A stretch of 64,000 bases of DNA, from assembly GCF_963422335.1 (NCBI RefSeq), contig NZ_OY729424.1:6076001-6140000 (forward strand), given 5' to 3'. Below the pieces are notes generated by a model. The model saw only the letters and a program-made list of their open reading frames with translations. It was not told the origin of the DNA and did not search any database. The position numbers and the translations under genes are program-made. This stretch comes from an uncultured Roseateles sp. (GTDB taxonomy: Bacteria > Pseudomonadota > Gammaproteobacteria > Burkholderiales > Burkholderiaceae_C). Positions 1 through 8,472 of this stretch are shown here, piece after piece; position 1 is the first letter of the stretch, and every line of letters starts with the position of its first letter.

Positions 1-809
1 TGGCGAAAGCGTGCCGCTCCCGGGCAGACCGGCACGATCGCCTGGGTCAGCTCGATCAGGCGGTGGAACTCGGCCAGCGCGCCCTCCAGGCCCAGCTCGC
101 GTGCCATGCTGGGCCGGTCCAGTGCCAGGTCTTGCCCGACCGGCTTGCCGAGCAGCGTGGCATCGAAGGCGACATCGCGGATGTCATCGGCCACCTGGTA
201 GGCCTGGCCCATCTGCTCGCCCAGGGCGCGCCAGTCCAGGCCCTCTGCGCCGGCGGCCTGGGCCCCGGCCATCGTCGCGGCGGCAAACAGCGCGCCGGTC
301 TTGGCCTGCTGGTAGTCGCGCAGCGCGACCTGGGGTTCGCACTCCCAGGCCTGGCCGGCGACGATGCCCATCGGCATGCCCACGCCCTGGCAGACGGTCT
401 GCATCAGGCCCGGCAGGCGCGACAGATGCCGCCGCGCGCCCAGCGCCAGGCACTGGAAGGCGGCGACGATCAGCGCGTCGCCGGCCAGCACCGCCAGCCG
501 CTCGCCAAAGGCGCGCTGCACCGAGGGCAGGCCGCGCCGGGTGGCGGCGTCGTCGAAACAGGGCAGATCGTCGTGGACCAGCGAGGCGCAGTGCAGCAGC
601 TCGATCGCCGCCGCCACCGCATCGGTCAGCTCGGTGTCGTCCTCGCCGCAGGCCAGCGCGACGGCCAGCACCAGCTTGGGCCGTATCCGCGCGCCGCCCG
701 GGAACACCGCATGCTGCATCGCCGCCGCCAGCCGGGGCGGATGGCCGGGCTGCCGGCTGGCCTGCAGGCCGAGTTGAAGGGCGCGCTCGATACGGTGCTG
801 AGTCGGCAT
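1..809 (-). CDS. crtE: geranylgeranyl diphosphate synthase CrtE (3' end cut by window edge)
   Basis: Polyprenyl synthase that condenses isopentenyl diphosphate with allylic diphosphates to give GGPP, the precursor for carotenoids and the bacteriochlorophyll tail. About 269 residues are visible before the window edge. The first Asp-rich motif HDDLPCFDD is at residues 79-87. The second, QVADDIRD, is near 205-212, so both Mg-diphosphate binding sites are present. The ATG at 809 is the first Met of the conserved frame and diverges from crtD across a promoter with two PpsR operators. The family is usually around 290-300 aa, so little is missing. Identification is firm; only the C-terminus is unseen. 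Confidence 0.93.
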   Translation of the reverse strand, partial: MPTQHRIERALQLGLQASRQPGHPPRLAAAMQHAVFPGGARIRPKLVLAVALACGEDDTELTDAVAAAIELLHCASLVHDDLPCFDDAATRRGLPSVQRAFGERLAVLAGDALIVAAFQCLALGARRHLSRLPGLMQTVCQGVGMPMGIVAGQAWECEPQVALRDYQQAKTGALFAAATMAGAQAAGAEGLDWRALGEQMGQAYQVADDIRDVAFDATLLGKPVGQDLALDRPSMARELGLEGALAEFHRLIELTQAIVPVCPGAARFR

Positions 810-875
810 AGTGGCCTTTGCTGGGCGAGCGGTCCGGCGCCTGATCGCTGTCGGCTGAAAAGCCTGCGACGCCAG

Positions 876-893
876 TGTCACTCTTGATTTACA
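876..893. promoter_or_regulatory. PpsR/CrtJ operator 1 of the crtE-crtD intergenic region
   Basis: The sequence TGTCACTCTTGATTTACA is an exact TGT-N12-ACA palindrome, the known binding motif of PpsR/CrtJ. It is separated by 8 bp from a second exact copy, the tandem arrangement on which PpsR is known to bind cooperatively. A ppsR gene is in the same window. The site can serve both divergent units. Confidence 0.8.
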
Positions 894-901
894 TTTAACT
901 A

Positions 902-919
902 TGTACTTCAGCATAGACA
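902..919. promoter_or_regulatory. PpsR/CrtJ operator 2 of the crtE-crtD intergenic region
   Basis: TGTACTTCAGCATAGACA is the second exact TGT-N12-ACA match, 26 bp from the first (start to start) and 18 bp before the crtD ATG. It lies in the only intergenic space shared by crtE and crtD. Confidence 0.8.
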
Positions 920-937
920 TTTGATGGCGGTGCGTCA

Positions 938-2518
938 ATGAGCCTGTCCACAACACGTTTGAGCAGCCCGCGGGTGGTCGTCATCGGCGCCGGCGTCGGT
1001 GGCCTGGCGGCCGCCGCGCTGCTGGCCCATCAGGGCCTGGACGTGCACCTGATCGAGCGCGGCCCGCAGCCCGGCGGCAAGCTGCGCCAGCTGGCCGTAG
1101 GCCCCAGCCTGCTCGACGCCGGCCCCACGGTGCTGACGATGCGCTGGGTGTTCGACGCGTTGTTCGAGCGCCTGGGCCAGTCGCTGGACGAGCATCTGAG
1201 CCTGCGGCCCTGCGCCGTGCTGGCCCGACATGCCTGGGGCCCCGAGGAGCGGCTGGACCTGCTGGCCGACATGGAGGCCAGCGTCGCCGCGATGGCCGAC
1301 TTCGCCGGCCCGGCCCAGGGCCAGCGCTACCGCGCCTTCTGCCGGCGGGCCAAGGAGATCTACGACACGCTGGAGCAGCCCTTTCTGCGCAGCCAGCGGC
1401 CCACGCCCTGGTCGCTGGCCTGGCGGGTGGGCCTGGCCCGGCTGCCGCAGCTGGCGCGCATCTCGCCGTTTCGCACGCTGTGGCAGGAGCTGGGCCGCTA
1501 CTTCCCCGACCCGCGGCTGCAGCAGCTGTTCGGCCGCTATGCCACCTACTGCGGCTCGTCGCCGTTCGACGCCCCGGCCACGCTGATGCTGGTGGCCCAT
1601 GTGGAGCGCGAGGCGGTGTGGCAGATAGCCGGCGGCATGCACCGGCTGGCCCAGTCGCTGGCCGCGCTGTGCCGGCAGCAGGGCGTGCAGATCAGCTACG
1701 GCCAGGAGGTGCGCCAGATCCTGCTGCGCCAGGGCCGCGTCTGCGGCGTGGCGCTGGATCAGGGCGCGCCACTGGAGGCCGATGCGGTGCTGTTCAATGG
1801 CGATGTCGAGGCGCTGCGGCGCGGCCTGCTGGGCCAGCCGCTGCGCCAGGCGCTGGGCGGCCGGCCGCTGGCACCGGCGCGGCGCTCGCTGTCGGCCGTG
1901 ACCTGGCATCTGCAGGCCGAGGTCGGCGGCTTCCCGCTGTCGCACCACAACGTGTTCTTCAGCGACCCTGCCGATGAAGGCTATCGCCAGGAATTTGCCG
2001 ACATTGCCGCCGGCCGGCTGCCCGCCGCGCCCAGCGTCTATGTCTGCGCCCAGGACCGCAGCGGCGACCCCGCACCGCCCCGCAGCGGCCAGGCCGAGCG
2101 CCTGATGTGCCTGGTCAATGCCCCGGCCACCACCGACGCCCGACCGCTGACCGAAGAGGAGTTGTTCCTATGCCAAGCGCAGATGTTTGCCCGCCTGGCG
2201 CAAGCCGGGCTGAAGATCAGGCCCAGCGGCCACCCGGTGCAGCGCAGCACGCCGCAGGACTTCGCCCGGCTGTTCCCGGCCACCTGCGGGGCGCTGTACG
2301 GCCAGGCGAGCCAGGGCTGGCGCGCCAGCTTCCAGCGCCCGGCCAGCACGACGCGGGTGCCGGGCCTGTATCTGGCCGGTGGCTCGGTGCATCCGGGGCC
2401 GGGCCTGCCGATGGCGGCACTGTCGGGCCAGCTGGCGGCAGAGCAGATCGGCAAGGCCCTGCTTTCGACACCCCGCTGGCGGCCGGTGGCTATGCCTGGT
2501 GGTATGTCGATGCGCTGA
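938..2518 (+). CDS. crtD: hydroxyneurosporene/methoxyneurosporene desaturase CrtD
   Basis: FAD-dependent carotenoid 3,4-desaturase of the CrtI/CrtD family, acting on hydroxylated or methoxylated acyclic carotenes in the spheroidene/spirilloxanthin branch. The N-terminal dinucleotide fold VVVIGAGVGGLAAAALL is at residues 13-29. The C-terminal family motif around LYLAGGSVHPGPGLPMA is present. At 526 aa it is the usual size. ATG 938 is chosen because the FAD motif follows at the expected distance. It is distinguished from crtI by its place beside crtC and by the presence of a separate crtI downstream of hemA-crtB. The 3' end overlaps the open frame of crtC, suggesting co-translation. Confidence 0.92.
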   Translation: MSLSTTRLSSPRVVVIGAGVGGLAAAALLAHQGLDVHLIERGPQPGGKLRQLAVGPSLLDAGPTVLTMRWVFDALFERLGQSLDEHLSLRPCAVLARHAWGPEERLDLLADMEASVAAMADFAGPAQGQRYRAFCRRAKEIYDTLEQPFLRSQRPTPWSLAWRVGLARLPQLARISPFRTLWQELGRYFPDPRLQQLFGRYATYCGSSPFDAPATLMLVAHVEREAVWQIAGGMHRLAQSLAALCRQQGVQISYGQEVRQILLRQGRVCGVALDQGAPLEADAVLFNGDVEALRRGLLGQPLRQALGGRPLAPARRSLSAVTWHLQAEVGGFPLSHHNVFFSDPADEGYRQEFADIAAGRLPAAPSVYVCAQDRSGDPAPPRSGQAERLMCLVNAPATTDARPLTEEELFLCQAQMFARLAQAGLKIRPSGHPVQRSTPQDFARLFPATCGALYGQASQGWRASFQRPASTTRVPGLYLAGGSVHPGPGLPMAALSGQLAAEQIGKALLSTPRWRPVAMPGGMSMR

Positions 2519-3423
2519 GCGATGCACAGGCCGATGGCAGCGCCTTTGCGCTGACCGCCATCGCCTTCATCGGCAGCGTGTTCTCGCCCTACTACGCCTG
2601 GGCCCGCCGGCGCAACGGCGACGCCAACGCGCCGGCCGAGCAGCATTGCGCGCTGAACCTCTCGCTGTACCGGCGCGCGCCGGGGGCCACGAGCTACCAG
2701 CGCCTGTGGGCAATGACCGAGCGCGGCGCCGGCCAGCTGCAGCGCAGCGCCTGCCGATTGGGCATCGGCCCCAGCCAGCTGCGATGGGCAGCGGACGGCC
2801 TGCACCTCGACGTCGACGAATGGACGGCGCCCTGGCCCCAGCGCCTGCGCGGCCGCATCCATCTGCAGCCCGGCGCCCGGCCCGGCCAGGCCTTCACGCT
2901 GGACGGCGCCGGCCACCATGTCTGGCAGGCGATCAGCCCGCTGGCCCGCGTGGCGGTGGACTTCGCCTCGCCGGCCCTGCGCTGGCAGGGCGAGGCCTAT
3001 CTGGACTGCAACCACGGCAGCCGCCCGCTGGAGCGCGACTTCGACCACTGGCACTGGTCGCGCGCCCGCCAGCCCGACGGCCGCTGCCGCGTGCTCTACG
3101 ACCTGTGCGCGCTCGACGGACAGCGCCGCACCGTCGATCTGCAGCTGCAGGCGGATGGCAGCTTCCGGGCCAGCGCCCCCGAGCCGCTGTGCGCCCTGCC
3201 CGCCACCACCTGGGGCATCGCTCGCTGCACCCATGCCGGCGCCGACGCCGCACCCCGCGTCGCCGCCACGCTGGAAAGCGGGCCCTTCTACGCCCGCTCG
3301 CTGCTGGCCGACCCAAGCGGCGGGCTGGCGGTGCATGAAAGCCTGTCGCTGCGCCGCTTCGCCAGCCCCTGGGTGCAGGCCCTGCTGCCGTTTCGCATGC
3401 CCCGGCGGGCGGGGGATCGCTGA
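2170..3423 (+). CDS. crtC: carotenoid 1,2-hydratase (hydroxyneurosporene synthase) CrtC; start uncertain
   Basis: Cofactor-free hydratase that adds water across the 1,2 double bond of acyclic carotenes. The conserved CrtC region begins near 2464 (FDTPLAAGGYAWWYVDAL) and runs to the stop. Hallmarks include WHWSRA, DYNHGS-like DCNHGS and the FYARSLL segment near the end. No ATG, GTG or TTG occurs in frame between ATG 2170 and the conserved core, so the listed start overlaps crtD by 349 nt. GTG 2107 and a CTG near 2476 are alternatives. The stop TGA overlaps the bciA ATG by one base. Function is secure; the first ~100 residues are not. Confidence 0.85.
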   Translation: MPSADVCPPGASRAEDQAQRPPGAAQHAAGLRPAVPGHLRGAVRPGEPGLARQLPAPGQHDAGAGPVSGRWLGASGAGPADGGTVGPAGGRADRQGPAFDTPLAAGGYAWWYVDALSDAQADGSAFALTAIAFIGSVFSPYYAWARRRNGDANAPAEQHCALNLSLYRRAPGATSYQRLWAMTERGAGQLQRSACRLGIGPSQLRWAADGLHLDVDEWTAPWPQRLRGRIHLQPGARPGQAFTLDGAGHHVWQAISPLARVAVDFASPALRWQGEAYLDCNHGSRPLERDFDHWHWSRARQPDGRCRVLYDLCALDGQRRTVDLQLQADGSFRASAPEPLCALPATTWGIARCTHAGADAAPRVAATLESGPFYARSLLADPSGGLAVHESLSLRRFASPWVQALLPFRMPRRAGDR

Positions 3424-4415
3424 TGGCGCGCGTGTTCATGCTCGGCGCCACCGGCACCATAGGCCAGGCCACGCTGCGCGCCCTGCTGCGGCGCGGCCAC
3501 GAGGTGGTGTGCTGGGTGCGCCCGCGTGCCGGCGTCGGCGGCCGGCTGCAGCAGGCCGAGATCGAGCGGCTGCTGGTCGGCGCCACGCTGCGCTTCGGTG
3601 CGGTGACCGACGCCGCAGCGCTGCGGCGCGAGGGCTTTCGCGGCGAGCGCTTCGACGCCCTCGTCTCCTGCCTGGCCTCGCGCACCGGCGCGCCCCGCGA
3701 TGCCTGGGCCATCGACCATGACGCACACGTCGATGCGCTGGCGGCGGCCCGAGAGGCGGGCGTCACGCAGATGGTGCTGCTGTCGGCCATCTGCGTGCAA
3801 AAGCCCCGCCTGGCCTTCCAGCAGGCCAAGCAGGCCTTCGAGCAGCTGCTGATGGCCTCCGGACTGGACTATTCCATCGTGCGGCCCACCGCCTTCTTCA
3901 AGTCGCTGTCGGGCCAGGTCGAGCGCGTGGCCCACGGCAACAAGCCCTTCCTGCTGTTTGGCGACGGCGGCCTGACCGCCTGCAAGCCGATCAGCGACGA
4001 CGACCTGGGCGACTATCTGGCCGACTGCCTGCACCTGCCCGAGCGCCGCAACCGCATCCTGCCCATCGGTGGCCCCGGCGAGGCCATCACGCCGCGCCAG
4101 CAGGGCGAGCTGCTGTTTGCCGCGCTGGGCCGCGAACCGCGCTTCCGCCAGGTGCCGGTGGCCCTGCTCGATCTGATCATCGCCGTGCTCGGCACGCTCG
4201 GCCGCATCATCCCCTCGCTGGCCGCCAAGGCCGAGCTGGCCCGCATCGGCCGCTACTACGCGACCGAGTCGATGCTGGTGCTCGATGCCGCGACCGGCCG
4301 CTACGACGCCGCGGCCACGCCGTCCACCGGCACGCAGACCCTGGCGGCCTTCTATGCCGGGCTGGCAGCAGGTTCAGCAGCGCAGCCGGAGCGCGGGGAC
4401 CATGCGGTGTTCTGA
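3423..4415 (+). CDS. bciA: divinyl (proto)chlorophyllide a 8-vinyl reductase BciA
   Basis: NADPH-dependent short-chain-type reductase converting the C8 vinyl to ethyl in bacteriochlorophyll synthesis. The Rossmann motif LGATGTIG is at residues 7-14. Family-typical stretches such as SAICVQKPRLAFQQAK and VRPTAFFKSLSGQV are present. At 330 aa it matches BciA, not the ferredoxin-linked BciB. Start and stop codons of bciA and crtC overlap (TGATG), placing it third in a crtD-crtC-bciA operon. Its presence explains the lack of any other 8-vinyl reductase in the window. Confidence 0.92.
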   Translation: MARVFMLGATGTIGQATLRALLRRGHEVVCWVRPRAGVGGRLQQAEIERLLVGATLRFGAVTDAAALRREGFRGERFDALVSCLASRTGAPRDAWAIDHDAHVDALAAAREAGVTQMVLLSAICVQKPRLAFQQAKQAFEQLLMASGLDYSIVRPTAFFKSLSGQVERVAHGNKPFLLFGDGGLTACKPISDDDLGDYLADCLHLPERRNRILPIGGPGEAITPRQQGELLFAALGREPRFRQVPVALLDLIIAVLGTLGRIIPSLAAKAELARIGRYYATESMLVLDAATGRYDAAATPSTGTQTLAAFYAGLAAGSAAQPERGDHAVF

Positions 4416-4423
4416 CTCGGCGC

Positions 4424-4558
4424 TCAGCGCTCGCGGTCGTCCTCTTCGCGTTTGCTGCGCCAGCGCCGCCAGTCCCGCCACTGCACGATGGCCCAGACCA
4501 TGACCACGCCAAACACCAGCAGCAGCTCGATCAGGCCGTAGAGGCTGCGGTCGGACAT
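4424..4558 (-). CDS. small single-span membrane protein coupled to hemA (orf44)
   Basis: A 44-residue frame beginning MSDRSLYGLIELLLV, with one hydrophobic segment (about residues 7-26, rich in Leu, Val and Phe) followed by a very basic and then acidic tail (WRDWRRWRSKREEDDRER). Its ATG shares one base with the hemA TGA stop (TGATG), so it is the fourth translationally coupled gene of crtI-crtB-hemA. I do not recognise a family. The topology suggests a small membrane-anchored helper with a charged cytoplasmic tail. It could be a chance frame, but the coupling, a stop just before the convergent bciA end and the coherent composition argue that it is real. Confidence 0.6.
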   Translation of the reverse strand: MSDRSLYGLIELLLVFGVVMVWAIVQWRDWRRWRSKREEDDRER

Positions 4559-5856
4559 CAATGCCCGCGGTGCGAGTCGGGCCGCAGAAACATCCGCTGC
4601 ACCGAGTCCATCCAGTGCTGGTGCGCCTCGCCGGCGCTGCTGTGCAGCTCGGACAGCGCGCCGTGCAGCAGCTTGCGGGTCAGCGCATTGGACAGCGCCT
4701 CCATCACCGCATCGACATCCTGGCCGCGGGCCAGCGCACGGCGGGCCTTGGCGAGCTCGGCTTCGCGCCAGTCATCGGTGCGGCGCTGCAGCGCCTGTAT
4801 CAGCGGCACGCTGGCCCGCTGTTCGAGCCAGTTCGAAAAACCATGCACGCCGGCGGCGACGATCTGCTCGGCCTGCAGCACGGCGGCCTGGCGGCGTTCG
4901 CCATTGACCTGCACGTGCTGGGCCAGGTCGTCGACGGTGTAGAGGTAGATGTCGTCCAGCTCGGCCACCTCGGGCTCGATGTCGCGCGGCACGGCCAGGT
5001 CCAGCATCAGCATGGGCCGGCGGCGGCGGGCCTTCAAGGCGCGCTCGACCGCACCCAGGCCGATCAGCGGCAGGCTGCTGGCGGTGCAGCTGACAACCAC
5101 GTCGAAGTCCTGCAGCCGCGTGCCCAGCTCGGCCAGGGCCAGCGGCTGCGCGCCCAGGCGCTCGCACAAGACCTGGCCCCGCTCGCGGCCGCGGTTGGCG
5201 ATGGTCAACGACATCGGTGCGTGGGCGGCAAAGTGCGTGGCCACGAGTTCGATCATTTCTCCGGCGCCGACGAACAGCACCCGGGTCTGCGACAACTCGC
5301 CGAACAGCTGGGTGGCCAGGCGCACGGCGGCTGCGGCCATGCTGACTGCGTGGGCGCCGATCTCGGTGCTGCTGCGCACCTCCTTGGCCACGGCAAAGCT
5401 GCGCTGGAACAGCTGGTGCAAGGTGGTGCCCAGCGCACCGGCGCCCTCGGCCTCGCGCACCGCCTGCTTCATCTGGCCGAGGATTTGCGGTTCACCCAGC
5501 ACCATCGAGTCCAAACCCGAGGCGACGCGGAAGGCATGGCGGGCCGCCTCGGCACCGTGCAGAAAATAGCTGTGGCCGCGCAGGCTGTCGGCACTGGTGC
5601 CGCCCTGCTGCGCCAACCACTCGATGCTGGGCTCGACCAGCTCGATCGCATGCCGCGGGCAGGCGCTGGGCGGCAGGCCCACGTAGAGCTCGGTACGGTT
5701 GCAGGTGGACAGGATGGCGACCTCGGGCGCGGCCCGCGCCAGATGGTTGCGCAGACCCTGCACGCTGCGGCCCAAAGCCTCCAGCGGGATGGCGAAACGG
5801 CCGCGCAGATCGAGCGGCGCGCTGCCGTGGTTGAGACCCAGCGCCAACACACTCAT
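4558..5856 (-). CDS. hemA: glutamyl-tRNA reductase, photosynthesis-cluster copy
   Basis: NADPH-dependent reduction of glutamyl-tRNA to glutamate-1-semialdehyde, the first committed step of C5-type tetrapyrrole synthesis. The protein is 432 aa. The catalytic Cys is in STCNRTELYVG (C52). GLDSMVLGEPQILGQMK and the NADPH domain motif LFVGAGEMIELVA are intact. Its ATG overlaps the crtB stop (ATGA), so it is cotranscribed with carotenoid genes and presumably under the PpsR-controlled crtI promoter. A second full-length copy lies at 43576-44889. This one likely supplies extra 5-aminolevulinate for bacteriochlorophyll. Confidence 0.95.
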   Translation of the reverse strand: MSVLALGLNHGSAPLDLRGRFAIPLEALGRSVQGLRNHLARAAPEVAILSTCNRTELYVGLPPSACPRHAIELVEPSIEWLAQQGGTSADSLRGHSYFLHGAEAARHAFRVASGLDSMVLGEPQILGQMKQAVREAEGAGALGTTLHQLFQRSFAVAKEVRSSTEIGAHAVSMAAAAVRLATQLFGELSQTRVLFVGAGEMIELVATHFAAHAPMSLTIANRGRERGQVLCERLGAQPLALAELGTRLQDFDVVVSCTASSLPLIGLGAVERALKARRRRPMLMLDLAVPRDIEPEVAELDDIYLYTVDDLAQHVQVNGERRQAAVLQAEQIVAAGVHGFSNWLEQRASVPLIQALQRRTDDWREAELAKARRALARGQDVDAVMEALSNALTRKLLHGALSELHSSAGEAHQHWMDSVQRMFLRPDSHRGH

Positions 5857-6905
5857 GCAGCGCTCCCGCCCCAGCGGTCCTGCCGCTCCAGCCTATCGAA
5901 CAGGTCGATGATGAAATCGACGCGTCGCGCTGCACGGGCCGGCGCGGGCGTGGCCGCCACCGCGGCCAGCAGCGGCAGATTGGCGGCCAGCGGCGGCTCC
6001 TGCAAGCGCCGGCTGTCAGGCCACAGGCTCAGGCCGGCCTGCAGCAGCAGATAGCTCTTGCGCCGCCCGGGCACGACCGCGCGGCGGCTGACCGAATCCC
6101 CGCCGGCACGGGCCACCTCATGGCCGATCTCGGCATACAGCATCCTGGCCGCATTGATGCCCGGCCGGCAGGCCAGCGGCAGCCGCGCGACGCCGGCGCC
6201 GGCACGTGCGTACAGGTCATCGGCGGCGGCCAGCAGGCGCTGCATCACGTTGGCCAGCGCGGCGTCATGGCGCGGTGCGGCCAGCCAGGCGGCGGGGGCT
6301 ATGCCGGCCTCGAGCAACCACTGCCGGGGCAGATAGAGCCGGCCCAGGCGCGCGTCCTCACCGACATCGCGGGCGATATTGGACAGCTGCATCGCCACGC
6401 CCAGATCGCAGGCGCGGGCCAGCGCAGCGCTGTCGCGCACACCCATCAGCAGGCACATCATCGCGCCCACCGTGCCGGCCACTCGGGCGGCGTAGTCCTG
6501 CAGATCGTCCAGCGTCTCGTAGTCGCGCCCTTCTACGTCCCAGGCCAGGCCCTCGACCAGCAGCTCGGGCAGCGCGCGCGGAATCGCATAGCGCGCCACC
6601 ACGGCCGCCAGCGCGCGGTCGGCGGCCTGCGGCAGCGGCCGGCCGGCGTAGACGCGCTCCAGGCGCTCGCGCAGCCGGGCAATCGCCTCCAGCCGGCCGC
6701 CCTCGACATCAACCGCGTCATCGGCCAGCCGGCAAAAGCCGTAGAGCACGGTGGCGGGGGCGCGCACGCCGGGCGGCAGCAGCAGCGAGGCGGCATGGAA
6801 GGTCTTGGAATTGGCCGCCAGGCTGGCGCGGCACTGGGCCAGGTCGGCGGCCAGCAGCGGCGGGCAGGCCGGTTCAGGCGATGAAGCCGGGCGAGGGTCT
6901 GACAT
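5853..6905 (-). CDS. crtB: phytoene synthase CrtB
   Basis: Condenses two GGPP to phytoene. The protein is 350 aa from the chosen start. The Asp-rich motifs DDAVDVEGG (near residue 60) and DVGEDARLGRLYLP are both present, as in squalene/phytoene synthases. ATG 6905 is preferred over upstream starts because AAGGA sits 7 nt before it and because it leaves a 32-nt overlap with the end of crtI. The 3' end overlaps hemA by 4 nt (ATGA). Confidence 0.94.
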   Translation of the reverse strand: MSDPRPASSPEPACPPLLAADLAQCRASLAANSKTFHAASLLLPPGVRAPATVLYGFCRLADDAVDVEGGRLEAIARLRERLERVYAGRPLPQAADRALAAVVARYAIPRALPELLVEGLAWDVEGRDYETLDDLQDYAARVAGTVGAMMCLLMGVRDSAALARACDLGVAMQLSNIARDVGEDARLGRLYLPRQWLLEAGIAPAAWLAAPRHDAALANVMQRLLAAADDLYARAGAGVARLPLACRPGINAARMLYAEIGHEVARAGGDSVSRRAVVPGRRKSYLLLQAGLSLWPDSRRLQEPPLAANLPLLAAVAATPAPARAARRVDFIIDLFDRLERQDRWGGSAA

Positions 6906-8466
6906 GGTGGGGTCCTTCTTCATCAGGGGCCGCAGAAGCGGGATGGGCGCGGCGCGGCAGCTCCCGCCCGTGCGGCACGATGGCATCAAGCACGCGGGCC
7001 GACGACAGCACGCCGGGCAGGCCGGCGCCGGGATGGGTGCCGGCGCCGACCAGGTAGAGCCGCTCGACTTCCTCGCTGCGGTTGTGGGGCCGGAACCAGG
7101 CGCTTTGCGTCAGCACCGGCTCAAGCGCAAAGGCCGCGCCCTTGTAGGAGCTGAGCCGGTCCTGGAAGTCCTGCGGCGTCAGCAGCAGCGAGCTGACGAT
7201 CTCCTGCTCCAGCCCCGGCAGCAGGGTCTCGGACAGGCGCTTGGCCAGCGCCGCGCGGTAGGGCTCGGCCCGCTCGCGCCAGTCCACGCCGGCGTCCAGA
7301 TGGGGCACCGGCGCGAGCACGTAGAAGGTGTCGCAGCCCGGAGGCGCCAGGCTGGCATCGGTGGCGGTCGGCCGGTGCAGGTAGAGGCTGAAGTCGTCGG
7401 CCAGATGCTGGTGGGTGAAGATGTCGTCCAGCAGGCCGCGGTAGCGCGGGCCCAGCGCAATCGTGTGGTGGGCCACGTCGGGGTACTGGCGGCGGGTGCC
7501 GAAGTACCAGACGAACAGGCTCATCGAATAGCGCGCCTTGGCGATGCGCTTGTCGGTCCAGCGGCGGCGGTAGCGGGCCGGCAGCAGGTGCTTGTAGGTC
7601 CAGGCCGAGTCTGCGTTGGAGACCACCACATCGGCCGCCAGCCGCTCGCCCGAGGCCAGCCGCACGCCACAGGCCGCGCCGCCCTCGACCAGGATCTCCT
7701 CGACGCCCTGGCCGCACAGCACCCGCCCGCCCTGGCCCTCGATCAACCCGACCAGGCCGCGCACCAGGCTGCCGGTGCCGCCCATGGCGAAGTGCACGCC
7801 GAAGCGCCGCTCCAGGAAGGCGATCAGGCAGTAGACGGACGTGGTGCTGAACGGATTGCCGCCGACCAGCAGCGATTGGAAGGTCAGCACCACGCGCAGC
7901 TTTTCATCGCGTACGTGCTTGCAGGCGAGGCCGTAGACGGTGCGATAGCCCTCCAGCTTCAGCAGGTCGGGCAGCACACGGGCCATATCGGTCCAGCGCT
8001 CGAACGACACATGGCCCAGCTGCTCGAAGCCGACCTTGTAGATCGCCTCGCTGGCGGCGAGAAAACTTTCGTAGCCGGCCACATCGCCGGGCGCCAGCCT
8101 GGCCACCTCGGCACGCATCGCGGCGGCATCGCCGCTGTAGTCGAACACCGTGCCGTCGTCGAAGCGCACGCGGTAGAACGGCGCCACCGGCCGCAGATCC
8201 ACATCATCGGCCAGGCGCCGGCCGCACAGGGCCCACAGCTCCTCGAACAGAAAGGGTGCGGTGATGACGGTCGGGCCGGCGTCGAAGGTGAAGCCGTCCT
8301 GCCGGTGCACATAGGCCCGGCCGCCGGGCGCGTCGAGCTTTTCGAGCACGGTGACGCGGTAGCCTCGGGCGCCGAGGCGCACCGCGGCGGCCAGGCCGCC
8401 AAAACCGCTGCCTATGACCAGCGCATGGGGGCTGGTGGGCGCAAGGTCTGCCGTTGCTGTCAACAT
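6874..8466 (-). CDS. crtI: phytoene desaturase CrtI
   Basis: FAD-dependent multi-step desaturase that turns phytoene into neurosporene or lycopene. The protein is 530 aa. The N-terminal FAD motif ALVIGSGFGGLAAAVRL is at about residues 15-31. The GGRAYV and C-terminal YLVGAGTHPGAGLPGV motifs identify CrtI. ATG 8466 is the only usable start before the FAD fold. It has no Shine-Dalgarno sequence and lies 6 nt after a good -10 box, so the mRNA may be leaderless. It is first in crtI-crtB-hemA-orf44 and diverges from bchO across a PpsR operator. Confidence 0.95.
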   Translation of the reverse strand: MLTATADLAPTSPHALVIGSGFGGLAAAVRLGARGYRVTVLEKLDAPGGRAYVHRQDGFTFDAGPTVITAPFLFEELWALCGRRLADDVDLRPVAPFYRVRFDDGTVFDYSGDAAAMRAEVARLAPGDVAGYESFLAASEAIYKVGFEQLGHVSFERWTDMARVLPDLLKLEGYRTVYGLACKHVRDEKLRVVLTFQSLLVGGNPFSTTSVYCLIAFLERRFGVHFAMGGTGSLVRGLVGLIEGQGGRVLCGQGVEEILVEGGAACGVRLASGERLAADVVVSNADSAWTYKHLLPARYRRRWTDKRIAKARYSMSLFVWYFGTRRQYPDVAHHTIALGPRYRGLLDDIFTHQHLADDFSLYLHRPTATDASLAPPGCDTFYVLAPVPHLDAGVDWRERAEPYRAALAKRLSETLLPGLEQEIVSSLLLTPQDFQDRLSSYKGAAFALEPVLTQSAWFRPHNRSEEVERLYLVGAGTHPGAGLPGVLSSARVLDAIVPHGRELPRRAHPASAAPDEEGPHHVRPSPGFIA

Positions 8467-8472
8467 AGGTTG

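Noticed and set aside
935..1948. Open frames on the minus strand across crtD and similar antisense frames throughout
   Set aside because: Shadows of real genes: biased composition, no start context and no domains.
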